This document shows positions 24,060-35,882 of a stretch of 64,000 nucleotides of DNA, piece after piece. The stretch is taken from contig OY987245.1 in assembly GCA_963920765.1 (NCBI GenBank), forward strand, positions 20,662,727 to 20,726,726, read 5' to 3'. The position numbers were made by a program, and so were the translations under genes. Numbering within the stretch: the stretch's first letter is position 1; every line of letters starts with the position of its first letter. Under the pieces are notes generated by a model. That model saw nothing but the letters and a program-made list of their open reading frames with translations, did not search any database and was not told the DNA's origin. Origin of the DNA: Ulota crispa. Its lineage: Eukaryota > Streptophyta > Bryopsida > Orthotrichales > Orthotrichaceae.

Positions 24060-25429
24060 TTAACCCCAAAGTGTCGTTGGGGATGGAAATTGTCCTTGAC
24101 CAAATTTTGAACCCCTAAAGGACTAGTTGTCAATTTGGGGGACAAATGGGATTTCAAGCATGCACCTATGGCTAAACTACTTTGTGTGGTTTTTTGAAAC
24201 TTTTATGGAAGATGGGGAGTTCAAAGTTCTATGTGCACATCTAATTTTCTTTTTGTTCTGAAGAAGTACAAAATGAATTTCTGATTTTTTTGGAGATGGG
24301 CCAGTCTAGGCAGCCCATTTATTTTTTTTTATTTACAATTTTTAAAAATAAAAATCTGAAATTAGTTCTTTGAGTTTACATATACATGGGAAGCTTTGAA
24401 TCACTCATTTCCAATAAATGAGATGAAAGTTCTGAGGGCTTTTAGTTAACTGGTACATATGGCTCCATATCTACCAATTAACCAAAAGCCCTCATAACTT
24501 TCATCTCATTTATTGGAAACGAATGATTCAAAGCTTCCCATGTATACGTAAACTCAAAGAACCGATTTCAGATTTTTATTTTTAAAAAATGTGAATTTTA
24601 AAAAAGTTTTTGGGCTGCTGAGACTGCCCCATCTCCAAAAAAAATCAGAAGTTCATTTTTTACTTCTTCAAAAAATGCAAGAATGAGAAGAAAATTAGAT
24701 GTGCACATAGATCTTTGAATTCCCCATCTTCCATAAAAGTTTCAAAAAATCACACAAAATAGTTTAGCCATAGGTACATGCCTAGAATCCCATTTGTCCC
24801 CTGAACGGACAGTCAATCCTTTAGGGGTTAAATAAAACCCAACCAAATTGCTATTTTTAGAATTTTGTATTTTTGAAAAGTTCTTTTTGAAGCTTAATTT
24901 TAGATTCAACAATTTGATTTTGCAAATGATTGATTATGGTTTTTCTATTCAAGATTTAGTGTACGGGTGTTCATTGCAATCTTGACTTTATGTAGTGTTG
25001 AGGGCTCTTGGGAATGAGCCTCTAATATACTAGATCTTTAAGAAAAAATCACATTAGAAATTCATTTAAAAAAAATTGTAGAGTAGATTTTGAGAAGTTG
25101 TAAATTGGCTGGGGTTATGCATGTTAGGCCCTTTAACCTCATATTTTTTTGGTGACCAACTTTTTAAATTTGACATGTGAAAAGAAGATTGAAAGACTTC
25201 AAATCACTTTCACAATTATAACACCCTCATGATCAAACATTATAATCCTTCAATCCATAAGAGATATTGTTGTGTTTTCTTTTCTAATGAGATCTCTAAC
25301 ATGTCTAGTTTGATTTTATACATTTATAAGTAAAAAATAATTGATACAACTTATCAAAATGTTGGCTTTTTGTTCAAATTAGAGCAAATTCCTAGAAGCC
25401 CCAGAAATGCAATGCCATTTTGGGGTTAA
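24060..25429. mobile_element. TTAA element family C, copy 2, with nested foldback (1,370 bp)
   Basis: Ends TTAA-CCCCAAAGTG and CATTTTGGGG-TTAA. Without the nested 24,108-24,831 element it is about 650 bp, the same as copy 1, to which it is inverted. A third, truncated copy starts at 55,795 and repeats the right-hand 145 bases of this one. Confidence 0.75.
24108..24831. mobile_element. TTAA foldback element family B (724 bp, arms about 345 bp)
   Basis: The left half corresponds to the first part of the 10,856 element and the right half is its inverted copy: cttttagttaactgg / ccaattaaccaaaagc mark the centre near 24,447-24,490, and gtacatgcct..., cttccataaaagtttc, cttcaaaaaatg pair with their partners on the left. 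Right end CCTTTAGGGG-TTAA; the left TTAA has decayed to TGAA. RNA read through it would form a very long hairpin. Confidence 0.8.
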
Positions 25430-25664
25430 AGCCGATGTTGTTGTATTGTATACTCTCTCTTGTGTTGTATACAAATGGGGTATTTAGGTAGCACATGAAT
25501 CCCTTTGGAGTTCTAAATTTTAATCCAAATCATAAACATACTACCAATAAACTAGGATTTTTTGGGGAATTTTTAATATTTGTTATAAAATTGTTTTTTC
25601 AAATACTATATAGTCCTTGAATGAATAATGACAACACTTTTGGTAGGCAACATCCAATAATGGG
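25430..25664. repeat. Dispersed repeat also present in an intron at 37.87 kb
   Basis: The order gatgttg, gtgttgtatac, gggtatttagg, cacatgaatcc, catactac, ctaggattttttg, tttttcaaatact is repeated with drift at about 37,865-38,050 inside the NFKBIL1-like gene. Both copies follow a CCCC(T)TAAAG-like start, so this may be the interior of another TTAA element that was split by the 24,060 insertion. Confidence 0.6.
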
Positions 25665-26587
25665 TTAACCCCTAAATCCTTGAGTGTCCCCTTGGGGGAC
25701 AAATGGGATTTTGGGCAGGTACCTACGCTCTCAATTTTTATCTTAATTTTTTGAAACTTTTTTGAAGATAGAAAAACATATTAGCTTTTGGGGAGTATAA
25801 TTTTTATTCCAATCAATGCCTTGAAGAAAAAGTTATGCCTAGATTAGCAAAAATTTATGGAGATCAGGCAAAATTTATTTCTTACAAAAACCCTTTTTTA
25901 TTTTGTTTTTTCTTCTCATGTGTACTAGTTTTTTCTACATCTAAAGCTTTGATTCATTCCATTTGGACTAGTTATGAGAAAGTTATGGACAGTCTTATTT
26001 TTTGGGCACATCAAGCATCTTCTTGAAAAAACAACTTATAAACTTCATTTTTGAATACAATTTTAACATTTTTCCAAAAAAATTTATTGGAAAAGGTGAA
26101 ATTTGCTTTCTAGAACAATCTCACCTTTGGGATTATTGCATTTCAATTCTATTGCAAGGTTATTAATAATTTAAGTTTTTGTTCAATCTCAAACCTTCTT
26201 ATACCTAATGTTTTATTTAAGAATAAAAATAATTATTTTTTGTTTTGATTTTTTCCAAAGATTCTCAACTTAGTGTTCCACTATAGAAAAATAAACCCCA
26301 AAACTTTGTGGTGCAAAATTTTATAATTAAAAAAGTCCAAAGTCAAATAATTTAATCATGCAAGGTGCAAAAAAACTTATTTTTGCATTTTAAATGCAAA
26401 TATCTTCCAATATATTTGGTAAGAGTTCTTGAGTTTTGTATGATACATTCTTATATTAGTCTAATACAAGATCCTATGGTTAAATATGCAAAAAGACCAG
26501 TTTTCAAACATTTTTCTTCTTTACAATAGAAATGACAGTTTTGAGTGTCTTTTGACAAAATAAAGGCCCTAGGGATTTAGGGGTTAA
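25665..26587. mobile_element. TTAA element family B, subfamily 2, copy 1 (923 bp)
   Basis: TTAA-CCCCTAAATCC at the left and its perfect inverted 11-mer plus TTAA at the right. A conserved GTCCCC..GGGGAC palindrome lies about 20 bases in. Interior similarity to 53,144-54,074 is high throughout (e.g. tcatgcaaggtgcaaaaaa, tgattcattccatttggac). The plus open frame 25,835-26,026 is not supported as a gene. Confidence 0.8.
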
Positions 26588-26693
26588 GTTAGCTGTTTTT
26601 TGAAATTCAAAATAGATCTTGCCCTGCAATTTCTTTATATGCAATTTGTGTTTTAGCCCCCTTCAGGAGCCCCTTGCTCGGTCTACTAACTTA

Positions 26694-26999
26694 CACCATC
26701 AATTGTGCATTTAGGTTGCCTCACATTAATTTCTAGACATTTTACACCATTTAAATGTTTATTGTTGCTACAGTAAATTTCAGCAGTAATTATTGAAATA
26801 AAGTAACTTTTAAAGGCCTTAGCAATAACAATATAGATGCGGGAAAAAAAATGGAGTGACATTTAGGTTGTAAATCATGTGAAATCATAGTATTTATAGA
26901 GTTGAATGTGCCTCCAAGTGGTCGAGTCATGAGTCATGATATAACTTTCCATGGTAAGGCAACTTAATTGTTAAGGCAACCTAAATGCATTATTTGGTG
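26694..26999. mobile_element. 'CACYRAATATTG' MITE, copy 2 (306 bp)
   Basis: Ends CACCATCAATTGTGCATTTAGG and the inverted CACCAAATAATGCATTTAGG, flanked by TA on both sides. Matches 16,143-16,439 internally. The right TA is shared with the next copy, so the two copies are in tandem. Confidence 0.75.
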
Positions 27000-27001
27000 T
27001 A

Positions 27002-27934
27002 CACTAAATATTGCATTTAGGTTGCCTTCACAATTAAGGTCACTTCACACTATGGCCAATTAAGCCCACAAGGTGGTGGGATTGAGTGGCCAAACTTTGT
27101 TAAGATGCTAAAGAAATGGGCTAAAAATAGGCAAAACAATATTGTTTTTGACACATTTGATTGCCCTTAGTGCAAAGCCTCCAAAGGCCAAGCCCAAGGT
27201 CCAAAGTCATAACATTCATTAGACCTTCCAAATCTAACAACCAAGATCTAGTTGGCTTTTGATAATTTTACCAGAAAAAAAATTGATAGATTCTTAGCTA
27301 TAGCATAGGCTTCTAGTTTTTGCTTGATTGGGAGCAATGTCAATTTGGATATTTTTTGTCAATTAGGCCACTCTAATTCAGACATTTTTTTTGTCAATTT
27401 AGACATATTTTTGTTAATATTTTGTCAATTTGGACATTTTAGTCAATTTGGATGCGTCACTGCGGACAATTTTTCTTTTAGTCAACCCAAACTTTTCTTG
27501 AGAGGCTGTTGTTTTGGATGAAAGAGTAATATCATGGGGGTGAGGGACTTTGGACTTTGGCCTCTAGTGTGAAGGGTTGAGAGGCCAAACTCTTGATTTC
27601 TTGCAATTGAATTGGTGGAAATTGACTACCTCTCAACCTTTGGCCATAGCGCTCTTAGGTTGCCTTACCAAGTGCCTTACCCAAGGAAGTTACCTCATGA
27701 CTCATTGCTTAGCCACTTTGAGGCACATTCAACTCTCTAAATACTATGATTTCACACATGGTTTATAGCCTAAATGCCAAGACTTTTTTCAAGTACCATT
27801 GTTGTTTGGTAAGCATACCATTGAAATTTTATTTATTGCAATAATTATTGATGAAAATTAATGTAATAACAATAAGTGTTTATATAGTGCAATATGTCTT
27901 TAGAGTGTGGAGCAACTTAAATGCAATATTCAAT
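27002..27934. mobile_element. 'CACYRAATATTG' MITE, copy 3, interrupted
   Basis: Starts CACTAAATATTGCATTTAGG immediately after copy 2 and ends with the inverted partner near 27,934; it is inverted relative to copy 2. A Tourist-like element sits inside at 27,037-27,654. Removing it and one TTA restores the same order as copy 2 and a length of about 312 bp. Confidence 0.75.
27037..27654. mobile_element. Tourist-like (PIF/Harbinger) MITE, nested (618 bp)
   Basis: Flanked by TTA on both sides; the left end AGGTCACTTCACACTATGGCC matches the GGGCCGCTTCACACTATGGCC-type end of the 34,700 copy, and the interior (gccaaactttgttaag, gctaaaaataggca, gcctccaaaggcc) matches it in order. The right end has lost a few bases (tggccatagcgctc). 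The open frames 27,324-27,768 are not genes. Confidence 0.75.
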
Positions 27935-29699
27935 TTAAATCATCTCAAATCGACTCTCATTAACTTCATATCACTTTCATATGACATTATTGCTTTTAAT
28001 GGTCCATACCACATAGTCATATGCTTTTAATGTGAACTTTTATCATATGATGTTTATGGAGCAAATTCGTGTAAAGATACTACATGTGTTTATATATCTC
28101 ATGATTTTGGTGTTAATGTTTTTTCACTACAATATCGTTTTCAAACTCATAATATAATATTCTTATGGGATTCATTGAAATGAAACAAAATTAATTTTAC
28201 CACATTCGGAATTGCACTAGTTATTAATTACACGATTTTTTTAAAATCCATTAGTTATATATCATCTTTTAATCATATAATTCATATATATCAAAATGAT
28301 ATACATAAACCAACCTTGGAGATTTGAGAGGAGATCACTTGTACATGACAATTGCATGAAGTTTATAAACTTCTTACAATCTTGAGTTACATAAGTTTAT
28401 ATGTGAAAGAAAACATGTTATTTGTTTGTGTATGAAAATTATATGAGTTCTATGTGGAAGTGATATAAGGTCATTTGGCAAAATAATATCCGTCACCTCT
28501 TTGTGGATCTCAAGTGAGCGTCATAGAAAAATCATATGACATTTATGAGTCAAGGAAATATTTCCATTGCTTATTTGCAACTTTCACATGAACTTCATCT
28601 GACTTTTTGTAAATACGCAATGTGATATTGAAGGTTACATTGAAGCATTATTTTTCAAATTTTTGGTTCTTCCTAAAAATAAATGTTTATAAATTAAACA
28701 TCTAACCAATGGTTTAAAGATTGAAGCACAATAAACATTAGTAACAAATTATCCTTAAAAAATATCAATCCATAAATTATTTCAACAATATTGATCATAA
28801 TTCCACTGAAGTCATTTGTACATTGTGAGCATATGTACTATATTTCTAACACCATAATAAATTAATACATTACAAAACAACCTTTTAGTCATGAAAATGT
28901 CATACAATTGAAATTTGTTGGTACAAATAAGCACAATAGGTATCTCAACTTCCAACAAGTACAATGGACTCCAACGTAATTTTGTTCACCAGACAACTAG
29001 TTCATGTGCTGAGGTGAATGAAGCTACGTTGGAGGCCGCTGTACAATAATTTGAAAACCAAAGTTGGTATATGCTAAAAACTACAACTACCATGAACATA
29101 TGTAAAATGTAAATTACCAAATGTATATTTAACAATCAGCACTATCACGCTCAAATTTGATATGAATTGCATTTTTATTCATATCAAATTGCTTTAGAGT
29201 CATCTTGAAACTTCAACCTTTTCACAACATTGATTATTTTCTTGAATGATTCACAATTACCAATGCACCTTTTGACCTTTTTCATCTCATCTTGATGGAA
29301 AACCATGAGATGGGGATTCAATATTATATTTTACATTGCTACCTACAAGTGCCACAAATCAATGTTTTTATGTGAGCACTCTGATTGTAAAATGTATTTA
29401 CAAAAATAAGAAATAGAACTTAACATTTGAACAACCAGTTCTAAATAATGACTTGCTTCATATAAAAGAAGCCGTCTTGTTCTTTTGTGGTCTGCACTAG
29501 ACTATCAACAAAATATGCTAGTCCAATCACAGATTGACATATTGCTTAATGAATGGCCTTTGATCCAAAACAATCAATTAGTTTGCTCCTATCAACTTTG
29601 ATCAACCACTTATTACTTGCAATAGAAGACTATTAAGTTGAAATAATAAAAGCATTTGTTGACAAGTAAAAGTGATCTCATACCAATACTTGCAAGAGT
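27935..29699. other. AT-rich intergenic sequence, no gene seen
   Basis: About 1.8 kb without a supported gene, RNA or bounded repeat. Phrases such as catatgacatt and catgaacttcat recur loosely, suggesting old decayed repeats. Confidence 0.45.
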
Positions 29700-31078
29700 C
29701 CTTAAAGGACCTAGTTGCGTTCTTAGCAAGAACTCTCCAAAACTGTCATATTTAGAGCATCAACCAAATTTGAAAAAAAAAAGAAAGTATGCATACGTAA
29801 TTTTAGAATCTTATAGTAGAATGGTTTTAGAAGATGTGAATTTTTTTTGGAATTTTCCATTGCCTAGATTGGAAGATAGAATGGGTTGAGTATTCAAAAA
29901 CAATTTTTGGGGTCTTTGGCAACTACCTTGCACAAGGTGAATTCCCAAAGGAAAAAGGTTGTGTGGGTAGTGCTTCTCTAGATTCCTTATTTTGCATAAG
30001 TAGGGTACATGTCAAAAAAGTTTCAAATCATGTGAAATTGTCCAACACATAGTAAAAAAAGTAGTAAGTAAAAAGAAGTAGAGAATGATTCAAAACACTA
30101 AACTATTGAGAAATTAATTATGGAAATGAAAAATGCCAATTCCAACAATTTTAATATTGTAATAAACAATTTATAGCCAAGAGTCTTTTTTTTCCAAAAG
30201 ATTGAAAATTGAGAAAAATAAAGAACTTCACAGTTTATTTTAGAGTAGAGAATCCATTAGAATTTTTTTGAATCCTCCACAAGGCCTCTAAGATTTGGTA
30301 CTCTTAACATTTATTGGGCCTACACTAGGTACATTAGAAGCATGTGTGAAGTGTCTCTACCTCATATAACTTCCTATTATACATCACAAAAACTATGAAT
30401 AGAAAATGGCAATCTAGTACTATGTCACAATTTCTTAATTATTCTCCTACTATTGTACACAATCATAACTAAATGTTACCCTCACAAGTACTAGGTTGAA
30501 GATTTTAATATAAAGAAAAAGGATTATGGTAATATGTACATGTAATTGTGACCCCCAATGAAAATTGGACATGCCAATGTGAGCCATGATTGTAGTCAAA
30601 GGCATAGTAGGGTGTAAGGAATTTTTATTATCCCAAAGTACAAATTAAAACAATTAAAGAGACCCCTTGAAAGGGGTTCTTAGGGGCCTTGTAGAGGGCT
30701 CATATTTTTTCAATTATGGGCCATAATTGCCCGCAAAAAAAAACTCCTCATAACTTTCATCTCATTGATCAAAATGGTTAGATTTAAAACTTCCTACACA
30801 CATAAATCTCCTAAACCAAATTTGAGTTTTTTTTTTTTTCTAAAAAAAATGACTTTTTAAAAGCTGCATGAACTACTTGCCGAGTGAAAAAAGCAACACA
30901 TTAGGCCACAAGTTTTTACTTATAATTCCAAATATCATGAAAATTAATGCATATGTAAAGTATCATATATCCCCACCTTGTACTAAAATTTTAATCTAAA
31001 GTATGGAAATCCAATCACAAGTACCTACCTAAAATTGTTATGTTGCCAAAAAATGCAACTTGGTCCTTTACAAGTTAA
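29700..31078. mobile_element. TTAA element family B, inverted degraded copy (about 1.38 kb)
   Basis: In reverse orientation to 10,856: aagaagtagagaatgattcaaaacac, taaacaatttatag and ctcataactttcatctcat all have inverted counterparts there. The left terminus CCTTAAAGGACC (29,700) and the right TGGTCCTTTACAAG-TTAA (31,075-31,078) are eroded versions of the family end. It is longer than full-length copies, so other DNA has entered. No gene inside. Confidence 0.6.
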
Positions 31079-31175
31079 ACTCCCAATTGCAACAGTTAAT
31101 TACTATTAGACATAGGAATACATATTTGCAAGTTAGTGCTTTAATACTTTCAAATATAAGAACAAGACCAACATA

Positions 31176-31392
31176 CACTAGAAGAAAAACAAGGATAAGT
31201 GACTCCACAAATCACAACGACTAGGTCACCAGAACTGTCTTGCAATTGCAAAAACAATTACACAACAATTGCACAAACAACTACATAATAATTGCACAAT
31301 TAAATTACAATTGTACAAATGTTGTGAAGTTGTTGTGCAATTGCAAGGCAGTTTCGGTGACCTAGTCGTTTATCCTTGTTTTTCTTTTAGTG
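31176..31392. mobile_element. CACTA-type MITE (217 bp) with ATA target duplication
   Basis: Starts CACTAGAAGAAAAACAAGG and ends with the inverted CACTAAAAGAAAAACAAGG; ATA stands directly on both sides, the 3 bp duplication expected for CACTA (En/Spm) elements. The whole element folds on itself: ctaggtcaccagaactg...cttgcaattgc pairs with the right half. No coding capacity. Confidence 0.85.
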
Positions 31393-31395
31393 ATA

Positions 31396-32118
31396 TAACA
31401 ATTGATAACAAGATGACATTTCAACAATGTAAACAGTAGTAAATTATATTTGGTGGCACTATCATTATTTGAATTTTCTATCCAAGTCTCTAATCATGTC
31501 ATTTTAAAATTAAATTCTATGCCTTCAGAAAATGCTTTGGATTCTATCCGGTGAGACAAAGGGGACATATTTTGTCCTCTTAGGCAGTGAGGACTTAAAA
31601 CACCTTTTTTATATTTTTAAGAAAAAAGTGTCCATGGACTTTGAAATTTGTTATACAGGCCAAAAAAAGGACAATTAATTATTTGCATGCCACGTCAGCT
31701 TCTTCACAAATCATGAAGCAATGCGATGACGATCCTTAGTACAAAACCTGGAAAAATAAGTGTTTATTGACAAACGTATTGACCGGTAGAGTTGATAGCT
31801 CATTTTCTTTACATAATAAGTGGCTCCATAGAAAAATGGCAAGCATCATGCACATGATGTATGTGCATGTACAATTACACAAGTGCACATCATGGCCATG
31901 AAGAGTACATGTAGGGTGAATTTGAGGACCGTGGTTTGGTGTGGGGTAGTTTATGAAGTCACCCCATAATTTTCTTCCTCTCATAAGAAACTATTGGTTT
32001 TTCAATGGTCATCACTTTCTTCTTCTGCACCCAAAATCTTATGCTCTCTTCCTTCCAAAATCTTTTGGCATCTTTTTCCAATTTTTGTTTACAAACTCAT
32101 CACCTTGTAAAGCTTGTA
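31396..32118. other. Intergenic sequence, no gene seen
   Basis: No supported gene; the two open frames 31,736-31,984 (minus) and 31,953-32,135 (plus) have no recognisable domain. Confidence 0.4.
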
Positions 32119-33107
32119 AGGTAGTCTGCTCATAAACCATCCACGCATTAACCCTCAAAGGACAAAGGACAGGCCTACAACCATGAATTTTCCATGGAAT
32201 TGCAATCATCTTCTACGAGTTATTTTGGCAATGTAATCAATATCAAATTTCAATATTATAATTTTTGTAGAAGAAGGTATGTGCATACTACATGTATAAA
32301 AAGTGTTCATAAATTTTGGAGAAAGTTTGAAATTATTGTAATTTTTTGAAGCAAATGCTAAAGAAATTCATATTAATTATAATATGTATTCAATTATGTC
32401 AATTTGTTTTATCATGGATGTGAATCATGATGAAGATCATTGTGATGGAATTCTTCTTCCCATGTTGGTAAAATTAGAAAAAGTAATCATTCCATGGTAA
32501 TAGGTACTCAACTTGTGACAATAATACAAATTTCGAAACTTAAAATTTTTTAAATCCTAAAGTACAAGGAGAAATTAGATTTGGTAAATTTTCTAATGCT
32601 AATGATGCTCAAACTAAAAACACATGATTTTAATAACTCATATTGAGTTTTGGTAAAAAGATCCTCAAAATTCAAAATACACTACACGGTAGTGCATCTT
32701 TACTACTCAATTGGCAAGTGGGACCCTTTAGTGGACATTATGCATGCAAAAGCTATCTATCTACATGCTCTAAATTGCACTATTCATATTCCAACAGAAT
32801 TTTAGATGAAAAACAGTGTTATTCCACCATCAGAGCATTTTTCAGTCATCTAGAAGCCACAAAATGGCTCCAGCGACGTTTAAGGGTTAAAACTGCCCAC
32901 CTTCTCAAATGTTCCCTTGATGTACATACTTTTTTTCATAGGGCATACCTAATTCCACAAATCTTCAAAAAATATGAAATAACTTGGGTTAGATGTCGAT
33001 TCTTCTTGTCTTTCAAGAAAAATTTACTGAAAAATAAGTTCAAGAAGTTTCACCTTCCCAAAATTCAGTTTTAGCCCTTAGATGGACGGTTTATGAGCAC
33101 ATTACCT
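32119..33107. mobile_element. 'TA-AGGTA' MITE, long member (989 bp)
   Basis: Left end TA-AGGTAGTCTGCTCATAAACC and right end ...GGTTTATGAGCACATTACCT-TA are inverted repeats over about 26 bases with few mismatches, and TA flanks both. The end resembles the one at 36,108-36,420. A TTAA-CCCTCAAAGGAC at 32,148 and AAGGG-TTAA at 32,887 inside could be a nested TTAA element (743 bp), less certain. The 143-codon open frame 32,643-33,074 crosses these boundaries and is not accepted as a gene. Confidence 0.6.
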
Positions 33108-33991
33108 TATGTTCAAATTGTCAATGTCATCAAGTTGTTGCTTTGAGAATTAAAGTACTCATTTGCTAACTTTTTAGGCCATGTGGGGTTATGTCCCTGG
33201 ACTTGCCAAAATTGATTAAGGTAGGAGGCTCATGAATTGACCATCTAAGGGAAAGAGGACATTTGTGTAAAAATCAAGCCAACCTACCAAAGTGGAGATT
33301 TTTTTGGTAGAAATTCAAAGAAGAAACAATTCTATGGCCATTTAAATTGAGATTTTTTGAGTTAGTACAAATTAATTATAATTTATCAAAGGTGCATAGG
33401 TAGCTATTCTTGATCATAGGTTGTAGCACTTGTGATTAAAAAGTAACTTGTAAATAAAACACATGAGTTCAAAAAGTAACCACTACAAAGAGGAGAATGT
33501 TCCAATAAGGCCCGTAAAGAGTGCAAGCACCCATTCCATAGTCTAGTGCTCAAATTATGATTGAAAAAAAGTTTTTATTTATTTTAGTATGACAAATATC
33601 TATATTTTACTCAAAGACAAAACTCAACATAATTATGACCAATAAGTTCACTAAGTAGTAGCCATTCTCACACTCTTAAATCCTTAAAACCGTGCATGTA
33701 GCCTCCTACTTTTATGTGCCCCTTAACAAAATTAGTTGTTCATGATTGATAGAGTCACTTCTTACAATACTCTCTTGCTCTTTGGGTTCTTTCATGTGTA
33801 CTAAGATTTTTGTTACTCATAAAACAATGTCTAAAATATTATAAAATTTACCACATTGTAGAAAGGAAACCTTCTTGCAACAATGAAAAGAGTACAAATC
33901 AAAAGCCTTAAACCTTGTATGAAAATCTTTGTAATCAAGTGACACTTTGTACGGCAAGAAAAAAATTACTAATGACCATACATGTTAAACC
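33108..33991. other. AT-rich intergenic sequence, no gene seen
   Basis: No open frame, RNA gene or bounded repeat recognised in this stretch. Confidence 0.45.
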
Positions 33992-34074
33992 TTAACCCCT
34001 AAATGCCTGAGGCACCAAATTTGATCTGGTGATTTTTACACAAAAATTTGGTGTGTTAGACGTTTAGGGGTTAA
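33992..34074. mobile_element. Very short TTAA element (83 bp)
   Basis: TTAA-CCCCTAAATGCC at the left and ACGTTTAGGGG-TTAA at the right, giving an inverted repeat of about 9-11 bases; the interior also folds (caccaaatttgatc / aaaaatttggtgtg). Probably the smallest deletion derivative in the window. Confidence 0.6.
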
Positions 34075-34699
34075 ATGCCTAGTCCAACTTCATGTTGTTT
34101 TGAACCTCATTGAGTCTGCATTGCACGGATCAAAAGATTATAATGGTCAAAAACAACAGATTGTAAAATATAGAGAGGCTAAATTTGAGGTGCTCAAGGA
34201 TTAAGCAATAAAATGCTTAAGATAATCACAATGTGATACTTCCTCCAAAGCAAAAGAACATAAGTGGTCCTCCTTTACGTTGGGTTGCCTCCAAACAAAA
34301 CCCAAGAAGTTTGTTCTCACCTAACTTCTATTCCTATAACACTAGCTTGCTTTTGGAGTCTATTTGTAAGTACGGTACCTATTCAAACTTCCTCGGGGGC
34401 AGCTTTTGTCAATGCAAACGATCCTCCCCTGTGGTCAAAAGGCAATAAAGTGGATCTCATGTTCTTGCAACTTGCAAGTGTACCCTCAAAATACAGTACT
34501 TCAGAACTTTTACAATTGTGGCCAAAAACATCAGAGGGACTGGGATTCTAGAAACCTGGCAGGGGGCTTACAAAAGCATGATGTCCATCACTCCATCAAC
34601 TGTGTCCACCTTCCAAACGTTTGGTACATCATGGTTGTACCTGGTGACAATCTACTGGCTCTTGAAAACAGCTCAAAGTCTTATGAGAATCCTCTCTTA
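34075..34699. other. Unassigned GC-richer island
   Basis: From about 34,230 to 34,697 the sequence is richer in GC than the neighbouring repeats and has several overlapping plus-strand open frames (34,233-34,448; 34,264-34,551; 34,406-34,747; 34,518-34,700). None spans the island, none has a domain I recognise, and splice signals do not join them convincingly. It could be a decayed gene fragment or captured sequence; no function is given. Confidence 0.35.
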
Positions 34700-35244
34700 G
34701 GGTTGTTTCACAATACGGCTGACCAAGTCAAGAGGCAGCGAGATTGAGTGGTCAAACTTTGTTAAGAGGGCAAAGAAATGAGCTAAAAATAGGCAATAAA
34801 CTATTGTTTATGACACTTTTGGCCACCCTTAGTGTGAAGCCTCCAAAGGCCAAGTTCAAAAGCCAAACTCTTGGCAATAAACTTCCACGGCCTCTCAACT
34901 TGAATGGCCATGGTGTGAAGCTTTCAAAGGGCAAGCCCAAAGTTCAAAATCATAACATTTATTAGACCTTCCAAATCTAATGGCCAAGATCTTGTCAGAT
35001 TTTGGTTATTTTAAGAGAAAATTTTGACAGCCTCTCCACCATAGTTTGAGTCTCCATTTTTGCTTGACCAAACTTTTTCTTGAGAGGCCATCGTTTTGGA
35101 TGAAAGAGTGATGTCATGGGGGTGAGGGAATTTGGACTCTGGTCTCTAGTGTGAAAGGTCAAGAGGCCAAACTCTTGATTTTGTGTAGTCTAATTAGTAG
35201 AAATTGATGACCTCTCAACCTTTGGCCATAGTGTGAAGCGGCCC
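34700..35244. mobile_element. Tourist-like (PIF/Harbinger) MITE (545 bp)
   Basis: TTA at 34,697-34,699 and 35,245-35,247. Left end GGGTTGTTTCACAATACGGC, right end (inverted) GGGCCGCTTCACACTATGGC. TTA target duplications and GGG(C/T)C ends fit Tourist MITEs. The interior matches 27,037-27,654. Open frames 34,744-34,965 and 34,752-34,940 are repeat by-products. Confidence 0.8.
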
Positions 35245-35420
35245 TTACTATAAAGTTGGAATTTTACCATCAATATCTGCAAGAAGCTTTTTACATAATC
35301 TTCATGAGTCTTTCCATAGAGAAATTAACCTTGTGTATGTATAATGTTGGAGTTACAAGAACAATAGTCCAAAAACATACATTCAAATATGATTTTGGCA
35401 AAAAAAAAAAAAAAAAAAAA

Positions 35421-35815
35421 TTGATATGTGCACGCTGAAGGTTTGATATATGCACATTGGGGGGGTAAATTTTAGATATTTATCATTAACAAGTTGAATT
35501 TGAAAAGATTGAATTCAAATTTGGATTTAGAGGCTTTGATTTAGTCTAAAGCCATGAAGGAAGTTATAATTGAACAACGCTTAGTGGAAAAACTTAGCTA
35601 GGAGACAAATTATTACCTTTACCTTGTTTGTAAAAAAATCTAAGTTTTTCCACTAGGCATTGTTCAATTGTAAACTCCTTTGTGATTTTTAAGTTAAAAC
35701 AAAATCTCAAAATCCAAATTTAAATTCCAACTTTTCAAATTCAACTTGTTGATGATAAATATCTAAAATTTACCCCCCTAATGTGCATATATCAAACCTT
35801 CGGTATGCACATATC
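35421..35815. mobile_element. Foldback element (about 395 bp) next to an A-run
   Basis: ttgatatgtgcac...gaaggtttgatatatgcaca at the left is inverted at the right as atgtgcatatatcaaacctt...tgcacatatcc. Arms extend inward through ttttagatatttatca, caagttgaattt and tttttccacta, about 170 bases each. It directly follows a run of 21 A (35,400-35,420). No target duplication was identified and the superfamily is unknown. Confidence 0.7.
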
Positions 35816-35882
35816 CGATTCCCAAAACAACGCAAAATGATTTTTTTTATGCATCACTGCAAAGCTCTACTTGTAAAATGTA

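Noticed and set aside
32643..33074. 143-codon plus-strand open frame
   Set aside because: Crosses MITE boundaries, is AT-rich, shows no domain and has no repeated homologue.
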